Shown here one piece after another: positions 1 through 12,011 of a stretch of 64,000 nt of DNA. Origin of the DNA: Cristatella mucedo (lineage: Eukaryota; Bryozoa; Phylactolaemata; Cristatellidae); NCBI GenBank assembly GCA_009760855.2, contig WPIO01000011.1, forward strand, positions 4,580,501 through 4,644,500. The letters run 5' to 3'. The notes under the pieces were generated by a model. That model did not search any database. It had not been told where the DNA came from and saw nothing but the letters and a program-made list of their open reading frames with translations. Position 1 is the first letter of the stretch; each line of letters begins with the position of its first letter. Position numbers and translations under genes: made by a program.

Positions 1-1290
1 CGCTCGTCGTACCATTTGCTTTGCTCATTTCCAGAATGCGAGTGGTCACCACATGCGTTGGTGGTATACCCGAAGTCTTACCACCCGACATGGTCGCCCT
101 GGCGAAGCCTAGTGTTGCCTGTGAGTTGCACCAACTTGGTTTTTACCATTTAACCGGTACATTAAGATGATTTGGGCTGCCATGACTATACAGCCACTAG
201 AGTGAGTGAAAGTGAGTGAGTGAAAGTGAGACAGTGAGAGAGTGTGTTTATGTGTGTATACAGATATGAATGTTCGAGGATAGGTGAGCGATGCTAATGT
301 AAGATGTCGCTTCAAAGCCAAAAAGCACTCTGAAAAGTCCTTGACCATTGACCTCTCGTGCCCAGGCTCTACTGGCTGTCTATCCGTGGACAGCTGGCTG
401 GGTGCTACCAGTTCTTCTTGGTCGGTAGTTGTTTGTAATTACTGCACGACTGGATCGGGTAATTCAAAACCAGCGCCTGAGCAAAAGCAGCAGGCAAGGG
501 TAGAACCAACGAGGTAGTGGCAGCTCCAGTTGGGGTTGGGGGGTGGGGTTGGTCGAGGTTGAAATCTGCCCACTCCAGCTTCGCTGCCTAGCGTCTGGCA
601 GTGGCGCTGTCCTTGCTCATTGCGTCTGCAGCGTTACTGCACGCGACATCTGGGCGTGTGCAATCGAGCAACGACTGGATGGCGCACGTCGAGCCGAGCA
701 GCCGTGCAGCCTCTGCTCGCGCCTAGAGCCTAGAGCTGCCTGTTTCTTTCAGTCGAACCGTGGCTGACAGTTTGCCAACAGACTTCTCTCGCTCCGAGTT
801 TTTTTGTGACACGCTGAGCCCTCCAGAGTGTGCTTGCATTTCTGCCTGAGCTTCTTTGGAGAGTCGAGCAACGCTGGCGAAGGCCCTCCCCACCACGCCG
901 GTTGGGCACCAATACCTAAAGTGCTGCACACTCATGACTTGCCGTCCTTGTGTTTCAGGTTGTCGGAGATGCAGGGCACTCTATGCTGGATCGAACGTTC
1001 ATAGGGCAGGGGGAGGGAGGGAGGTAGGGAGAGGAGGGGAGAGAGTTGAGAGCTCTTCTCAGTGACAGCTCTTTCATGCTCTGTAGGCCAGGCGTGTGCT
1101 GTGCCCATTAGTCCACTTGTTGCCTAGATGGCTTCAGGTGTGGAAGAGATTGCAGTGACTGAGCAGCCAAAATGCAATATCAGGAGTTGGCAAGATGCCT
1201 ATCCAGACGTCGACGTCTGTAGGTCTTACTAGTATTGGAAATTCAATAAATATAGTCACTGTCAATCCTCGGTTGGTTATGTTTGACAGA
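1..1290. other. No gene recognised
   Basis: No ORF here resembles a known protein. There are short purine-rich stretches (AGTGAGTG near 190-240, GGGAGG near 1005-1040) and a moderately GC-rich part at 540-960. Nothing further can be supported. Confidence 0.5.
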
Positions 1291-1515
1291 TAATAATACT
1301 AATAATAGGAATACATGTGATATTATATGATATTATGATATATTAGTGCCCTCAGAGAACTCAATATCTTTCTAGGCACTTTATATTTGCTGTAAAGGAA
1401 GCACGATCGAATGGTTAGTGGTAGCATGCTCGATGACAATAAGCATAACGTGGTTGGGGGTGACATGCACAGGGTCAGCATGCAAATATGCTTTTGTCAT
1501 GTATAAGCATACCTA
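1291..1515 (-). mobile_element. L2-type LINE, 3' end fragment
   Basis: On the minus strand this carries the L2 3' untranslated signature of this window: the stretch around GACATGCACAGGGTCAGCATGC, a CTAGGCACTTTA block, and an AT-rich remnant of the TTA tail at the low-coordinate end. It is 5'-truncated and holds no coding sequence. The tail has decayed to ATTATATGATATTATG, so the copy is old. Confidence 0.7.
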
Positions 1516-2285
1516 CAAGGCTGTCTATCCTACCTAACTCGAATGCCATCGATGAGTCGATGACCTGGTCGCTTCTGAGTTGCTGATCGCTGGCTGATTG
1601 CCAATAATTGATTCTGACAATGGAGCCCCTCGTGCTCTTCACGTTAGCAGTCCTTTAACTTGGTGGTCGAGCTCCTGGAGTCCAGGACCTAAGTTATACT
1701 TGACCGGCATCTAGTTTAGCAATGGTTGTCAACAGTTGGCAGCTTGAACGGCAGCAGGGCAAGGATAGTCGTCGGCATAGGGCAAAAGGCGATTTCATGG
1801 CCTGGTAGACGTAGCGTGTGGCTACAGGAGATCAAGCGATACCGTGTGGCTACAGGAGAGCAGCTGACGTCGGTCAGACTGATGATGCATCCAGTGTTGG
1901 AGTACTCTTGTGAGTGGCAGCTTGTGGATTTATAGCAGCAGTTTGCTCTTTACCCAGTAGCAGCCGACTCAGTCACATCCGGTGGCCGTGCTCTGGCTCC
2001 ATGAGAAGCTTTCATGATCTGCGGCTGCTTCACTTGTCCTTGACCAGTCCTACTCTGAGCTCAGCTGTTTCAGCTGCTCGTCTTCAGCCTTTCGACCTTA
2101 CTCCCATCAGCTTATGCTTGATCCTTGTCCATAGTCTGGTTAGCAGCTCGTCTTCTTTACTCAAACAGCAGCAATAGTGGTTCCTACTCATTCATTTCGA
2201 CTGACCTGCTGCCGGCTAGGTTTCCTTGGTGCTGGCATTCGCTTCACTTTGTAGACTACCGATGCCTTTGTTGTTGTTTCTGCAG
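1516..2285. other. No gene recognised
   Basis: Unique-looking sequence without a recognisable protein, RNA or repeat. A short direct repeat (GTGTGGCTACAGGAGA, twice near 1815-1860) is the only structure seen. Confidence 0.4.
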
Positions 2286-2286
2286 G

Positions 2287-2410
2287 TTGTGTGCGTGCGT
2301 GTGTGCGCGTGCTTGTGTGTGTTTGTGTGTGTGTGCATGTGTGTGCATGCGTGTGTGCGCGTGCGGGCATGCGCACGTGTGTGTGTGTGTGTGTATGTGT
2401 GTGTGTGCGC

Positions 2411-2453
<43 letters not shown>

Positions 2454-2458
2454 CGTGA
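2287..2458. repeat. Imperfect (GT)n microsatellite
   Basis: About 170 bp of GT dinucleotides with interspersed GC steps (GTGCGTGT). Cys/Val and His/Thr ORFs on both strands across it are artefacts. Confidence 0.95.
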
Positions 2459-5400
2459 GAGAGAGAAGTGACAATGGCATAAGGGAGTGAGCAAAGGGGA
2501 GGAAGGTAGAGAGATGGAGGCAACGTGTGCCAGCGTTCATATGCATCTGCTTGTACGCCCTGCTGATCTGCCTGCTGTTTGTATTTCGAGCGATGTTCGG
2601 GTCGGTCGTGGCCTGATGGCAGTCAGATACTTAGGTCCGGCGACTGCCACGGCTTGCTCAGTCAGAGCATGTCTTCGGTGGCCGCTGTTCATGTGTTGGC
2701 CACTACCTGTTGTCTGGTCTGCGTTTCTCTTGCTTTCAGAATTCTGCTCGGCCGGTCCTTCGTTTTGCCACTTCTTTTTGACCTGTCAAGGCGTGTGCAG
2801 TGGTGTGCGCTCTCATCTAGGCTTCGAGCTCCGAGAAATTGTCAGGTGTCCCTGGGTAGGCCGAGAAGAGAGCAGAATGCTGCTCTCAATTTCCCTCGTG
2901 ATTAAGTCGTTTAGGTGGAAATGCAGCGCTCAGTTGTGCAGCATGGTTTGTTTTTGTAATCAATTTCTTCAGCAGCAGTGACCTTCTTAAAACTAGACAG
3001 AGCCTGTTCGATATTGTGGTTTTTGCATTCTCTCGGTGCCTCGCATGATCTGGATGACTCTTTCGGAAAATAATGCTTGCACTTTCGCTGCTTATTGCCA
3101 CGTGATGGCACGTATGATGAGCATGAAAGTCGGAGCGTTAAAGCGCCGAGGGGGTCATCATACGATCTCTCGGTGCCCTAACTCTGCCCCTTCCTTTTGG
3201 GCCATTCACGGCTGGTCGAGCGATCGTCGGCTTTTGATAGGTACTAGTAGGCACTTTAGCACTTTTATGCACTTTTAGTAGGTACTTTAGTAGGCTTTTG
3301 GTAGACCAGGCAACTGGTTCCAACCGGTGTAGGAACTTGAAGGAATCCTGCCACTCCTTGCATGGCCCTTGACATTCATGTCACTGAGTTATGACGGTAC
3401 TGCTTCATCTTACTGTTTTAGTGCTCTTAAAAAAGTATGCACTGAACACTTGACCACGTGAATAGTCGGAGTCGGTTTAGGATGTCGGCTGATTTCTTTA
3501 CTGTGTTGCGTGTTCTATGCTCTTTACTATGTTTGCACTTAGCATCCATGTCAACCCGGGTGGTGGCTGGTGGTGGCCACGGGGATCAATTTCGGAGCGC
3601 CTGTAGCCAGTTAGCTGGTTTCCTGCCTGCAAACGCAATAAGCTGTAGTTGCAGCGAATGCCGAAGCAAGAGCAGGATGCGGGTAATGTAGCATTTGCAG
3701 CGACTTGATAAAGTTAGCTCCGAGGTGATGCCTGACCATTTGATCTTGTATGCAGATATGCGCTTCACTGCTATTTATGCTCGCACGTGGTTATTCGCAG
3801 GCCTAATTTCAAATGCTGTGTGTCTCTCTCTGTCTGTGTCTTTGATTCGGTCGCTGAGTATCTCTCTGCCTCTATCTTTGTCTCTGTGTATCTCTGTCTC
3901 TATGTGCTCGATCTGATTCTTTCTCGCCCTGCATCACTCAACTTTCTCATCCTTCTCTGCTCTTCCACCTATGTCATGGCTCAGTCACGGGCTTGAATTG
4001 GTACCCCATCCAGCTTTTTGTTTTGGTCAACACTCGTAGTGTTGTACGGCCTTAGTTTAAACAAACAATATGCAATGACTATATATAATGATGTGGCCGC
4101 TAGAGTGCTGCTGAAAGGAAAAAGGGCGCTGACCAGCTGACCACCGCATGGCGCTGTGTGCTCTTTTCCCTTGGTGATTCGTGGCAGCTATTGATCACAG
4201 GTTTGGGCAATGTTTTTTGAGGTGGGCTAGGATGAGGCAATTGTTTGTAGAAGTCGGCGTCTTTTTCACTGCAGTTCAGTGAGTAGGAGTACTAAGCCTA
4301 TTGACATCCAAGACGGTGCACCGGTTGGTGTCATCTCTTCGTTTGCTCTCGTTTGCAGTAGCCACTTTTATACATGCAGCTCTAGTTGGTCGTGATCATT
4401 TGTAGGTCCAGCCTGCCCTCCCCCAATGCCAATGAAGGCGTATACACTGCCGTGCCCGCCTAGCCCTTGCTCTGTCGTTCGTGATCGATCAATATTCTAA
4501 CTCATGATGGCTACTTTGAAAGGCCTCTTTTAGGGTCAATAACCACACACTGCACGAAGCCTAACAGGCTCCCGCAGCATGCTCAAAGGTTGCGTGAAGC
4601 AGCTCACGAGCTGGTCTGCTTGCTAGCAATACCTGCCATGCAAGTGGTTTCCCACGAGTGGTGCACGATGTGGATGATTAGCATCGCTCTTGCCTCGACC
4701 ATGCTCATGTAGGGATGACCTCGATTCTACAGAAGCCTTCAGTTCTCTTGCACCGGCGGCCTATTGTCGTTGTCTCACGGGGCAACCTCCGTTTCCTCAT
4801 GCCAGTCAGCATTTCAATTGCCTCTGTCTGCCAGCTAATGAATGAGCTCAGCAGCATGTATTATGCTAAACTCAAGTTGCCCAAGAGCTCCGTTCTTTTC
4901 GATCCAGATTCGCGATGATCAGCATACCGGTCTAGGATTGAGCATAAAAACGAGGCCCAGTGAAAAGATGACGAAGTGCTGTGTAGGTCAATCATCGCCA
5001 AAATGCAGTTCTGATTGGCTTTGACTGTGCAATGACATTACAAGATCACATTTTTAGCGGTCTCAACATCTTATGTTGCATGCAAAATGCAGGTAACTGG
5101 AAGCGATTCGACAAGAGCAATCGAGGCTTTTGTTCCAGCTCAAACTTGTCGGTAGCAATACCTTTTGAAATCGTGGCAAGACGGCGGCTTGCGAAATTCC
5201 CTGCTTCTGCGATTTTCGCTGCTGGTGCTGGCACATCCTCTGCTGCCCACCATGATCGATAGTTGATTGCTTGGGGCCGTCATGTAGTAGCTGCTTAGAG
5301 TAATCCCAGGCAAGCCGATCGCAGCCCCATCGCAGGTGCATCGAGGTGAGCTTTTCTCGAGTATCGTTCGTGTCGCCCACACTAGTACGTTGCTCTATAC

Positions 5401-7360
5401 ATAGAGCTGTCGGAGTCAGTCTCGAATGCCCCCTCCCGGTAATGTTAGTAAGTAGCAGGCAAGGAGTTCTGCACGTGAAGAGTGCTGTGAACGCACACCG
5501 ATCCCAGGAGCTGCACGAGGCCAGGTTTCGTGCATCTCAGGTCGACTGTGTCAAATAGAATGAGCTCCACGAGTGAGTCCCCGTGAGCTTGAGTGGCAGT
5601 GACAGCAGAGTGTGTCGCCCAGAAGGCGTCTCGAAGTGTTACTCGATGCCTTGTGCAGCCAGCAGCAGCAGAGGCAGCGGTTGGCTGTTGCTTGCCTGTT
5701 AGCACATCTACATGCCCTCATCAGAAAGCTTTCGTCCGAGTCAGCCATTGACCTTCTAACTGGTGACAGCCAGATGCATTGAACTTTTGCTCGGCATATC
5801 TATAGAATATTTATTTATGCAGTACTTCTTTAGCTGCTGACACCTGCCATCAGACAACTGGAAATCATTTATTGCAGCCTGTTTTCCAAGTCGCTTTTGT
5901 GGGTAGCAAATGGCAGCGTAGTTAATATCCCCCCCCCCGGAAATTAGGTACCACTACAACTGCGGTTTCTTTACAGTGCTGATTTTTGCAGCAGTGCCGG
6001 CGGTCTTACCAGGCAGACCATGATGCCATCAAGGCAAGGTCCCAGAAGTCTGATAATTCATTGGCGGAGTTAAGTAATTTAAGGGATCTCAGCCGTGAAC
6101 CGGCACATAACTAATGTGTGACTGGGATCTAATGGAGATAATCATGTATGAGGAAGAAGGAGCTCGTGGTGTGTCAGGATGTTGGATCTAGCTGTTTGCC
6201 TGCTAATGAATTGACTTGTGGCTGATTGCTCGGATAAACCTAAAATTTAGAGAATGGCACCCTAGTCTTCAGGCACTGCGCAAGGTGAAGAGACTAACAG
6301 ACGAGAGCGGCACTTCAGTGTTCCAAAGGTGAAGGTTGGTGTTGGTGGCACTTGCAGGTGTCTGCTTATTTGCCCCCAGCATGTCGGGCAGTTCTTTATT
6401 GATGACAGGTAACAGTTTAGACCTGCGGCCAGAAGACTTCTTGGGTGGACACCAGAACATGTTTAAATGAAACTGTCCCCTAACTTAAAAGGACTTGCCA
6501 AAATGGTCTCTAGGTAATTTATGGAAATGCTACTTGATTAAATCGATTCGATTTATTAAAAGTAGTATTTTAATTGCTGATCCAAAAAAATCTAGAGGAG
6601 CGATGCCATTAATAATTGAATGACCGGTATGTGACTTCATTGCATTACTCTACTGCGTATTTTGGCTTATTCATTACCCCTGAGAATTCTTGATAACATC
6701 TGGGATATCCGACTGCTTTTACCTGACGTTTAAGGATCGAGATGCACTAGTTGCAGCAGCTTGGCCGACCCGAGCAAGCTAAGCGTGTGATCTGGAACTT
6801 TAGTAATGTGGCCAGTGGGTATACGTGTGGAATGGCTCAAGGGCTCATTCTTTGGTCCGGTGCTGGTGCTCTGCAAGCGGCCAACCCAGCAGCTGCAGCT
6901 TGCGAAAAAAGGAGCGCACATGCAGAAAGGAGCTGGCCGATCCGTATCAGCGCGCCGACTAGTCACTGCGATGAGGAGAAGCTGCAGTGAGGAGCCGAAA
7001 CTGGCTATCTCCCAGTGTGGTGAGAGATTTATAAAAGCAAGAATCTACTGATACGAGTTATGAGTTGGGAGATCTCGGCCGTATGCCTGGCAGGCTTTGC
7101 GGTTTGTTACCTAGGCCAGCTGTGCTTCAGCCATGTGCTGCTGCTGCTGCTGTTGCAGCTCACTTCTGTCGTATGTTCGTAAGGGCCGGGCTGCTGCACA
7201 CGTCACCACGTGACAAGTAAGACAGAGAGCTCGTGCAGGAGGGCTTGTCTGAAAATGGGGCTCGGCCATGAAATGGAAAGCCAACTTCCAAGCAATTGAT
7301 GGCCCTGCACAAGCAGAGTGACTGCTTCGTCGGCATTATAACTTTTCGACGTCACCCTTA
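2459..7360. other. No gene recognised; possible unassigned exons
   Basis: About 4.9 kb without a recognisable gene. Minor features are a TTTTAGTAGG-like repeat cluster at 3240-3300 and a CT-rich run at 3818-3910. A minus-strand ORF at 6460-6269 begins after a CCGCAG acceptor-like site and ends in its own stop, but it matches nothing known. Confidence 0.4.
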
Positions 7361-7575
7361 TTACGGTGCCGGAGGTCTCGCAGTCTTCCTCCAGGCCCAG
7401 TTGTTTCCATTTAAGCTTGGCTGCGACCCGTCGGCAGGCCCGGTGACTGCTTGCGTGGACGTGGTTGGCACCGGAGGTGGTAAGGGAGGGAGCGATGTCC
7501 TGTCATTGCTGTTGACCGAGTCCAACTGGGTTCTACCAGGGCCAAGTTCAAGACCTTTTACTTTCGGGCACGACT
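7361..7575 (-). CDS. Unassigned coding-like ORF, possible terminal exon
   Basis: On the minus strand an open frame of about 70 codons ends in TAA at 7361. It is Pro/Ser/Thr-rich, with a run SLPPLPPPVPTT, and ends WAWRKTARPPAP. Codon choice and composition look like a disordered protein tail rather than random sequence. The upstream boundary is unclear because a 15-bp direct repeat (TGTATCATGTGGTCT-like, three copies, 7610-7655) follows immediately. No family is recognised and it may be chance. Confidence 0.2.
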
Positions 7576-7609
7576 GGGCGCGCCCGAAGCAGCAGGCTTT
7601 GCTTGCAAT

Positions 7610-7656
7610 CTGTATCACGTGGTCTTGTATCATGTGGTCTTGTATCATGTGGTCGT
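7610..7656. repeat. 15-bp tandem repeat, three copies
   Basis: Three near-identical copies of CTTGTATCATGTGGT in tandem; the first copy has CACG for CATG. Confidence 0.8.
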
Positions 7657-8318
7657 GCAAAATCTAGGGCTGCTGCCAGGCCGGCAGCCGGCTTCGTTCA
7701 TACAGCAGAGGCCGTGCAGGCTGAATGTGAAGGCATACTGACCGGCGCCAGAAGGTTGAAATCGAAAAGCCGGGCGGTGATTGCAGCAGCAGCAGCAGCA
7801 GCAGCAGCCGTCTGGAGTGCTTGGCAACCAGACACCTTAGCAACCAGTGATGGCTTCTGGCTTAGCTTGCGCAGCCACCGCTTGCTACTTCCTCGATCTT
7901 TGTTGCTGTAGAGCGAACCGGGGAAGTTGTGAGGGGGGACCCAGCGTTACTTCCGGTGCCTGCTTGTTTCGAGTTGCCAGCTTGGGGTGGCCGGATATTC
8001 CTGCGGCCGGCCTCTGGGTCTTACGATCCTCACCACGTGGCTGTCACTTTCGAGTACCAGCTGCTAGAGAGGCCTCGACGCAGAGGCTCCTCCACCTTGT
8101 TTCTGTCTCTGACCACATCTCAGTCTCTGGTTGACACAAAGCCCCAGCCAGAAGAAAAGAACTGCTGCGTGTTTGCGTGCGGTAGCTCCAGCGCTGCTGC
8201 AGCTGCTGCAGTGTGCATGGGGCTGCATGCAATAGGCTGCTAGTTGAAGCTGTGGCCTCGTGTTAAGAAGTAGAGCTTGAGCACTGGCTGTCAACCCTGT
8301 GAAATTACCGCCCAGCGG
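7657..8318. other. No gene recognised; (CAG)n
   Basis: GC-rich stretch with a short (CAG) run at 7786-7808. Several overlapping ORFs on both strands, none recognisable. Confidence 0.4.
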
Positions 8319-8319
8319 C

Positions 8320-8460
8320 TGGTCTCTGATGTGTACAGGGCGGTTCAGATGTTCGCCTATGACGACCGAGTTCGTGGGCTCGAGCCCTGCAGCATGTATG
8401 TGAAGTGCCTGTATACAGATTTAAGTTATCTCGGGGTGCTATGCAAATGAATAATCTATC
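8320..8460 (+). mobile_element. SINE family A, copy 1 (tRNA head, L2-like tail)
   Basis: The head holds a tRNA B-box-like GGGCTCGAGCCCTGC near 8380. The 3' part, GAAGTGCCTGTATACAGATTT then GGGGTGCTATGCAAATGAA, matches the other family A copies and resembles the L2 3' end. Strongly diverged. Confidence 0.65.
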
Positions 8461-9248
8461 TTGTTTCTAGAACTTACTGAATGTGGAGGCTCCAGAACTG
8501 TTAAATGTATCACCGATGCTTGGTAGCGCTGTAGTGCATGGATTCGGATAACTCGCCACCTTTTCTTCTACTGACTGCTTGCATACAAGTGATTTAAATG
8601 TCGTAGGAGCTTGTGAACGGCACATACAGTCCGGGAGACAGCCGACCGGTAGACAGCAGACGATAACCTGTGCTGCATGCTCAACCCGAAAATGGCTATC
8701 TAGGCCGAGCTTCGATTAGAGCACAGCAGCTCAGGAGCTGTCGTCACGTGACGAAAATAACTGCTTCCAGTGGCTGCTGCTTATGAATTAAAAAATTTGT
8801 GCATGGATGAACTAGTTCTGAACTATCTATATAAGTGAATGAAATGCGGTCCTTTGCTTGGCCACTCTGTACTCGCGAGTGCACAAGCTCAAACTGCGTT
8901 GTTGCTCGACAACTTCATGCTAAGCTCAGGCTTTGCTCTCTGCATTACTATCGGCTGGTCCTGCTGCTCTGGCTATAGGCGGCTTGGCTGCAGCTGGCCG
9001 TTTGCTGGCAGCCGCCGGGTAACTGGCCTGTTTAGGAACCGACTCCCCCATGCTCATGCCTGCCCTTTCTTCATTCTTCTCTCTGTAGATTAGGAGTGCA
9101 GACATCTCAGCTGACTCATATTTGGGTTTGCCAATCTAATCAGGGTGGCACGTGATTAGTACCTGTGAGGCCAGCTTTGATGCAGCTCCTGCTTCCTCAC
9201 CTTAGGAGCACCTCAAAGCACAAGCATTCTCGGGGTCTATGTTTGCCT
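8461..9248. other. No gene recognised
   Basis: Nothing supportable. ORFs are short and carry no family signature. Confidence 0.4.
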
Positions 9249-9273
9249 GTCTTTATCTCTCTGTCTTTATCTC

Positions 9274-9320
<47 letters not shown>

Positions 9321-9546
9321 GTCTGTCTGTCTGTCTCTCTGTCTGTCTCTGTCTGTCTGTCTCTCTGTATGTCTCTCGTGTGTGTGTCTCTCTTCTGTTG
9401 TCTCTATGTCTGTTTCTTTATCTGTTTTTCTGAGTCTTTCTCTGTCTGTCTCCCTATTATGTCTCTCTCTGTCACTGTCTCTCTGTCTGTCGGTCACACT
9501 GTCTGTCTGTCTGTCTCCTCTCTCTCTCTCCTCCCTCTCTCCCTCT

Positions 9547-9639
<93 letters not shown>

Positions 9640-9640
9640 G
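9249..9640. repeat. (CTGT)n / (CT)n microsatellite
   Basis: About 390 bp: CTGT tetramers first (9270-9520), then p(CT)n of more than 90 bp (9555-9637). The Ser/Leu/Val ORF on the plus strand and the Arg/Glu/Thr ORF on the minus strand are products of the repeat. Confidence 0.97.
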
Positions 9641-9760
9641 TGTCTCTATCACACTTCTGGGTTGCTGCTCTCCGAAGCCTATTGATCATGCCGTTGCCGC
9701 TATTGCTGCACATGCATCGGTACCATGGGCTCGTCTGGCGGCTTGCCTGCCTACAGGAGA

Positions 9761-9978
9761 TGACTCCTGCGATGTGCTCGGGGGTTCGGCGACCGTACCA
9801 CCAACCTTAGCTCAGCATTCGGGTGATGCTTTGAAGCCGTTTCGCGAGTGCTTCGGCGTAAAGGAAGCCGGCGCTCTACCGCCTGAAGCCCCTGACCCTC
9901 TACACACTGCTGCCCCTACTGCCGCTTCTGCCCCTGCCGCTGCTACTGCTGCTGCTGCTGCTTCCTTTAGCAAGTAGC
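9761..9978 (+). CDS. Unassigned exon-like ORF
   Basis: After a CCTGCCTACAG acceptor-like site an open frame of about 72 codons runs to TAG. It contains DALKPFRECFGVKEAG, then a Pro-Ala region and an Ala run encoded by (CTG/GCT) repeats, ending SFSK. It could be a terminal exon of an unknown plus-strand gene. The Ala run alone is weak evidence, because the triplet repeat gives long ORFs on either strand. Confidence 0.22.
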
Positions 9979-10509
9979 ACCCGACGTTTTCAATTCGCTC
10001 CAATGCATGTGCGGTCTGCAGTTTGTCCACTCGGAGGGTATTCCCCTCTGTGTAGTGTATTGGTTTTTATTTACCAAGTAGAAACAAAAAAATCAAAGAA
10101 CACATCGTCATTTAGGCAGCCATATTCAGTTGCTGCATGCCTGCCCATTGAAGGCAATAGGGTGTTCGTCTGTGGCCGCCTAGCGCTACTCTGCATGCCA
10201 GGGTCCGGACCGGGTCCTTCCGGTAATTTACATTCGAATGCCAGCTGCCGGCCACCTAGGACAACCCTGCTGGCTAGAATGTACACATCGGCTGCCTCTT
10301 GGAGTATAATCACATTCCAATTATAATGTGCATTAGATGTCTATAAATAACCCTAGCCATGAATAAGTAATGTGGCAGATGGAGCTAACGGCAGAGCCTG
10401 GTATTATTACTTTGTTGACTCCAGAGGCCAAGGGTTACTGCTTACTTTGTAGGTTTGGGGTTCTGTGTCTCTGTGTGACTTTTTAGCTGCCTAGAGGGCT
10501 AGGGATAAT
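9979..10509. other. No gene recognised
   Basis: Non-repetitive sequence between the Ala-repeat ORF and the L2 copy. Nothing recognisable. Confidence 0.4.
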
Positions 10510-11615
10510 AATAATAATAATAATAATAATAATATTGCACTTGATAAAGCGCCCTCAGAGAACCTAATCTGCAAAGTGAAATGCAATGGAATGGTAAGTA
10601 AAATCGTGCTTGAAAAACAAACAAAATGAATAATATGGTTAGGGGTGACATGCACAGGGTCAGCATGCAAATGTGGTTAGTGGCAGCATGCACAGTGTCA
10701 GCACGCACAAGCACATGAAGGATGGATCACAGGGACCCACTAAATGCTGTCCTAAATAGGTGTGTTTTTAAGTTCCTTTTAAATGTGGTCAGGTCAGGGG
10801 ATGTTCTGACGCAGGTCGGGAGGGAGTTCCAGGCTTTGGGAGCATACAAACTAAATGCACGGTCTCCAAAGGATTTAAGGTTTGTACGAGGTATTTCTAG
10901 ACTGTTGGATTCCGAAAAGCGGGTGGTACGATGCTTGGCCTGATGGGGGAGTATGTCGGAGAGATAGGCTGGAGCCATAGAATGAAGGGACCTAAAAGTG
11001 AGCGACAAAACCTTGAAGTCAATCCGTTGCTTGACTGGTAACCAGTGCAGGTCGGCGAGAAGTGGAGTAATGTGGCAACTGCGACGCTCACGACAGACAA
11101 GCCTAGCTGCAGAGTTTTGCACAAGCTGCAATCGCCTGATCGCACATGCTGGTAGGCCAGTAAGCAGTGAGTTGCAGAAGTCGAGACGAGATGTCACGAA
11201 TGCATGGACCAACTTAGACGTGGTATCCTTATCTAAACAAGCCCGAATTTGAGCAATGTTATGAAGCTGAAAATAGGCAGATTTGACTGTGGAGCTGATA
11301 TGGTCGTCTAACGAGAGGTCGCTTTGGATTATGACACCTAGATTTCGAGCTGATTCGACAGGAGATATGCTGGCAGAGCCAATTTTGAGAGACAGCCTTT
11401 CCAATCTCTGAATCACACTGGGTTTGCCCATAACTAGTAAGTTAGTTTTATCATCGTTTAGTTTTAGAAAATTTGCTGCCATCCATGTGCGGATGTCATA
11501 AATGCATGCAGCAAGTGAGTTGAGAGAATTTGAGGTGCTCGAAGGCTGGGAGGGATCAAAGCAAATGTACAACTGAGTGTCATCCGCATAGAAGCGAAAG
11601 CCTAGATCTGTGGTG
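10510..11615 (-). mobile_element. L2-type LINE, RT C-terminal half and 3' UTR, young copy
   Basis: On the minus strand an uninterrupted frame of about 281 codons (11572-10727) encodes the C-terminal part of a non-LTR reverse transcriptase. The copy starts just before the catalytic box, read as FYADDTQLY at about 11595-11569. Then follow ARNLGVIIQSDLSLDDHI, RRLQLVQNSAARLVCRERR, a DLHWLPVKQRIDFKVL block and AWNSLP, as expected for the L2/CR1 branch. The 3' UTR includes GACATGCACAGGGTCAGC and GCGCCCTCAGAGAACC, and the tail is a clean run of TTA/TAA triplets (10507-10535). The 5' end is truncated, as is usual for target-primed insertion. The intact frame and clean tail mark it as recent. The enzyme would reverse-transcribe its own RNA at nicked DNA. 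Confidence 0.93.
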
Positions 11616-12010
11616 ATGGCCGGTGGGAGTGAGGTGGGCAGGGGGTGACTGGTGTGAGTGCTGTGTGTCCGTGTGTCATCGGTTGCTGCTCTGATGAGTC
11701 AGACTCAGGTTGCCAATGATTGCTAGCCACCGGATGCAGTTGTCTTGTTCTTCCTGAATCGTAATCCTTGCGGCAGAGCCAATTGAAATCACTCAAAGCA
11801 CCAGCTCGCAGCAGTCTCCCAGTGCCAGGAACTCTAGTAATGCAGCCCTGTAAATGTATACAACCATGTAAATGTTTATCCAACTTGGTCAGTATGCGAT
11901 TGCCCTTTCGTGGGACTACGAACGACTGCAATGGGAGAATGTGCATATTACCGAGCAGTCACACACATGGACTACTGCTGAGGCTCGTGCGACTAGTTGT
12001 TCGTGAAATA
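11616..12010. other. No gene recognised
   Basis: Spacer between two L2 copies. No recognisable coding or RNA feature. Confidence 0.4.
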
Positions 12011-12011
12011 A

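Noticed and set aside
9165-9977. A 270-codon plus-strand ORF, the longest but one in the window
   Set aside because: Most of it is translation of CTGT/CT repeats. Only the last 70 codons have ordinary composition and are listed separately.
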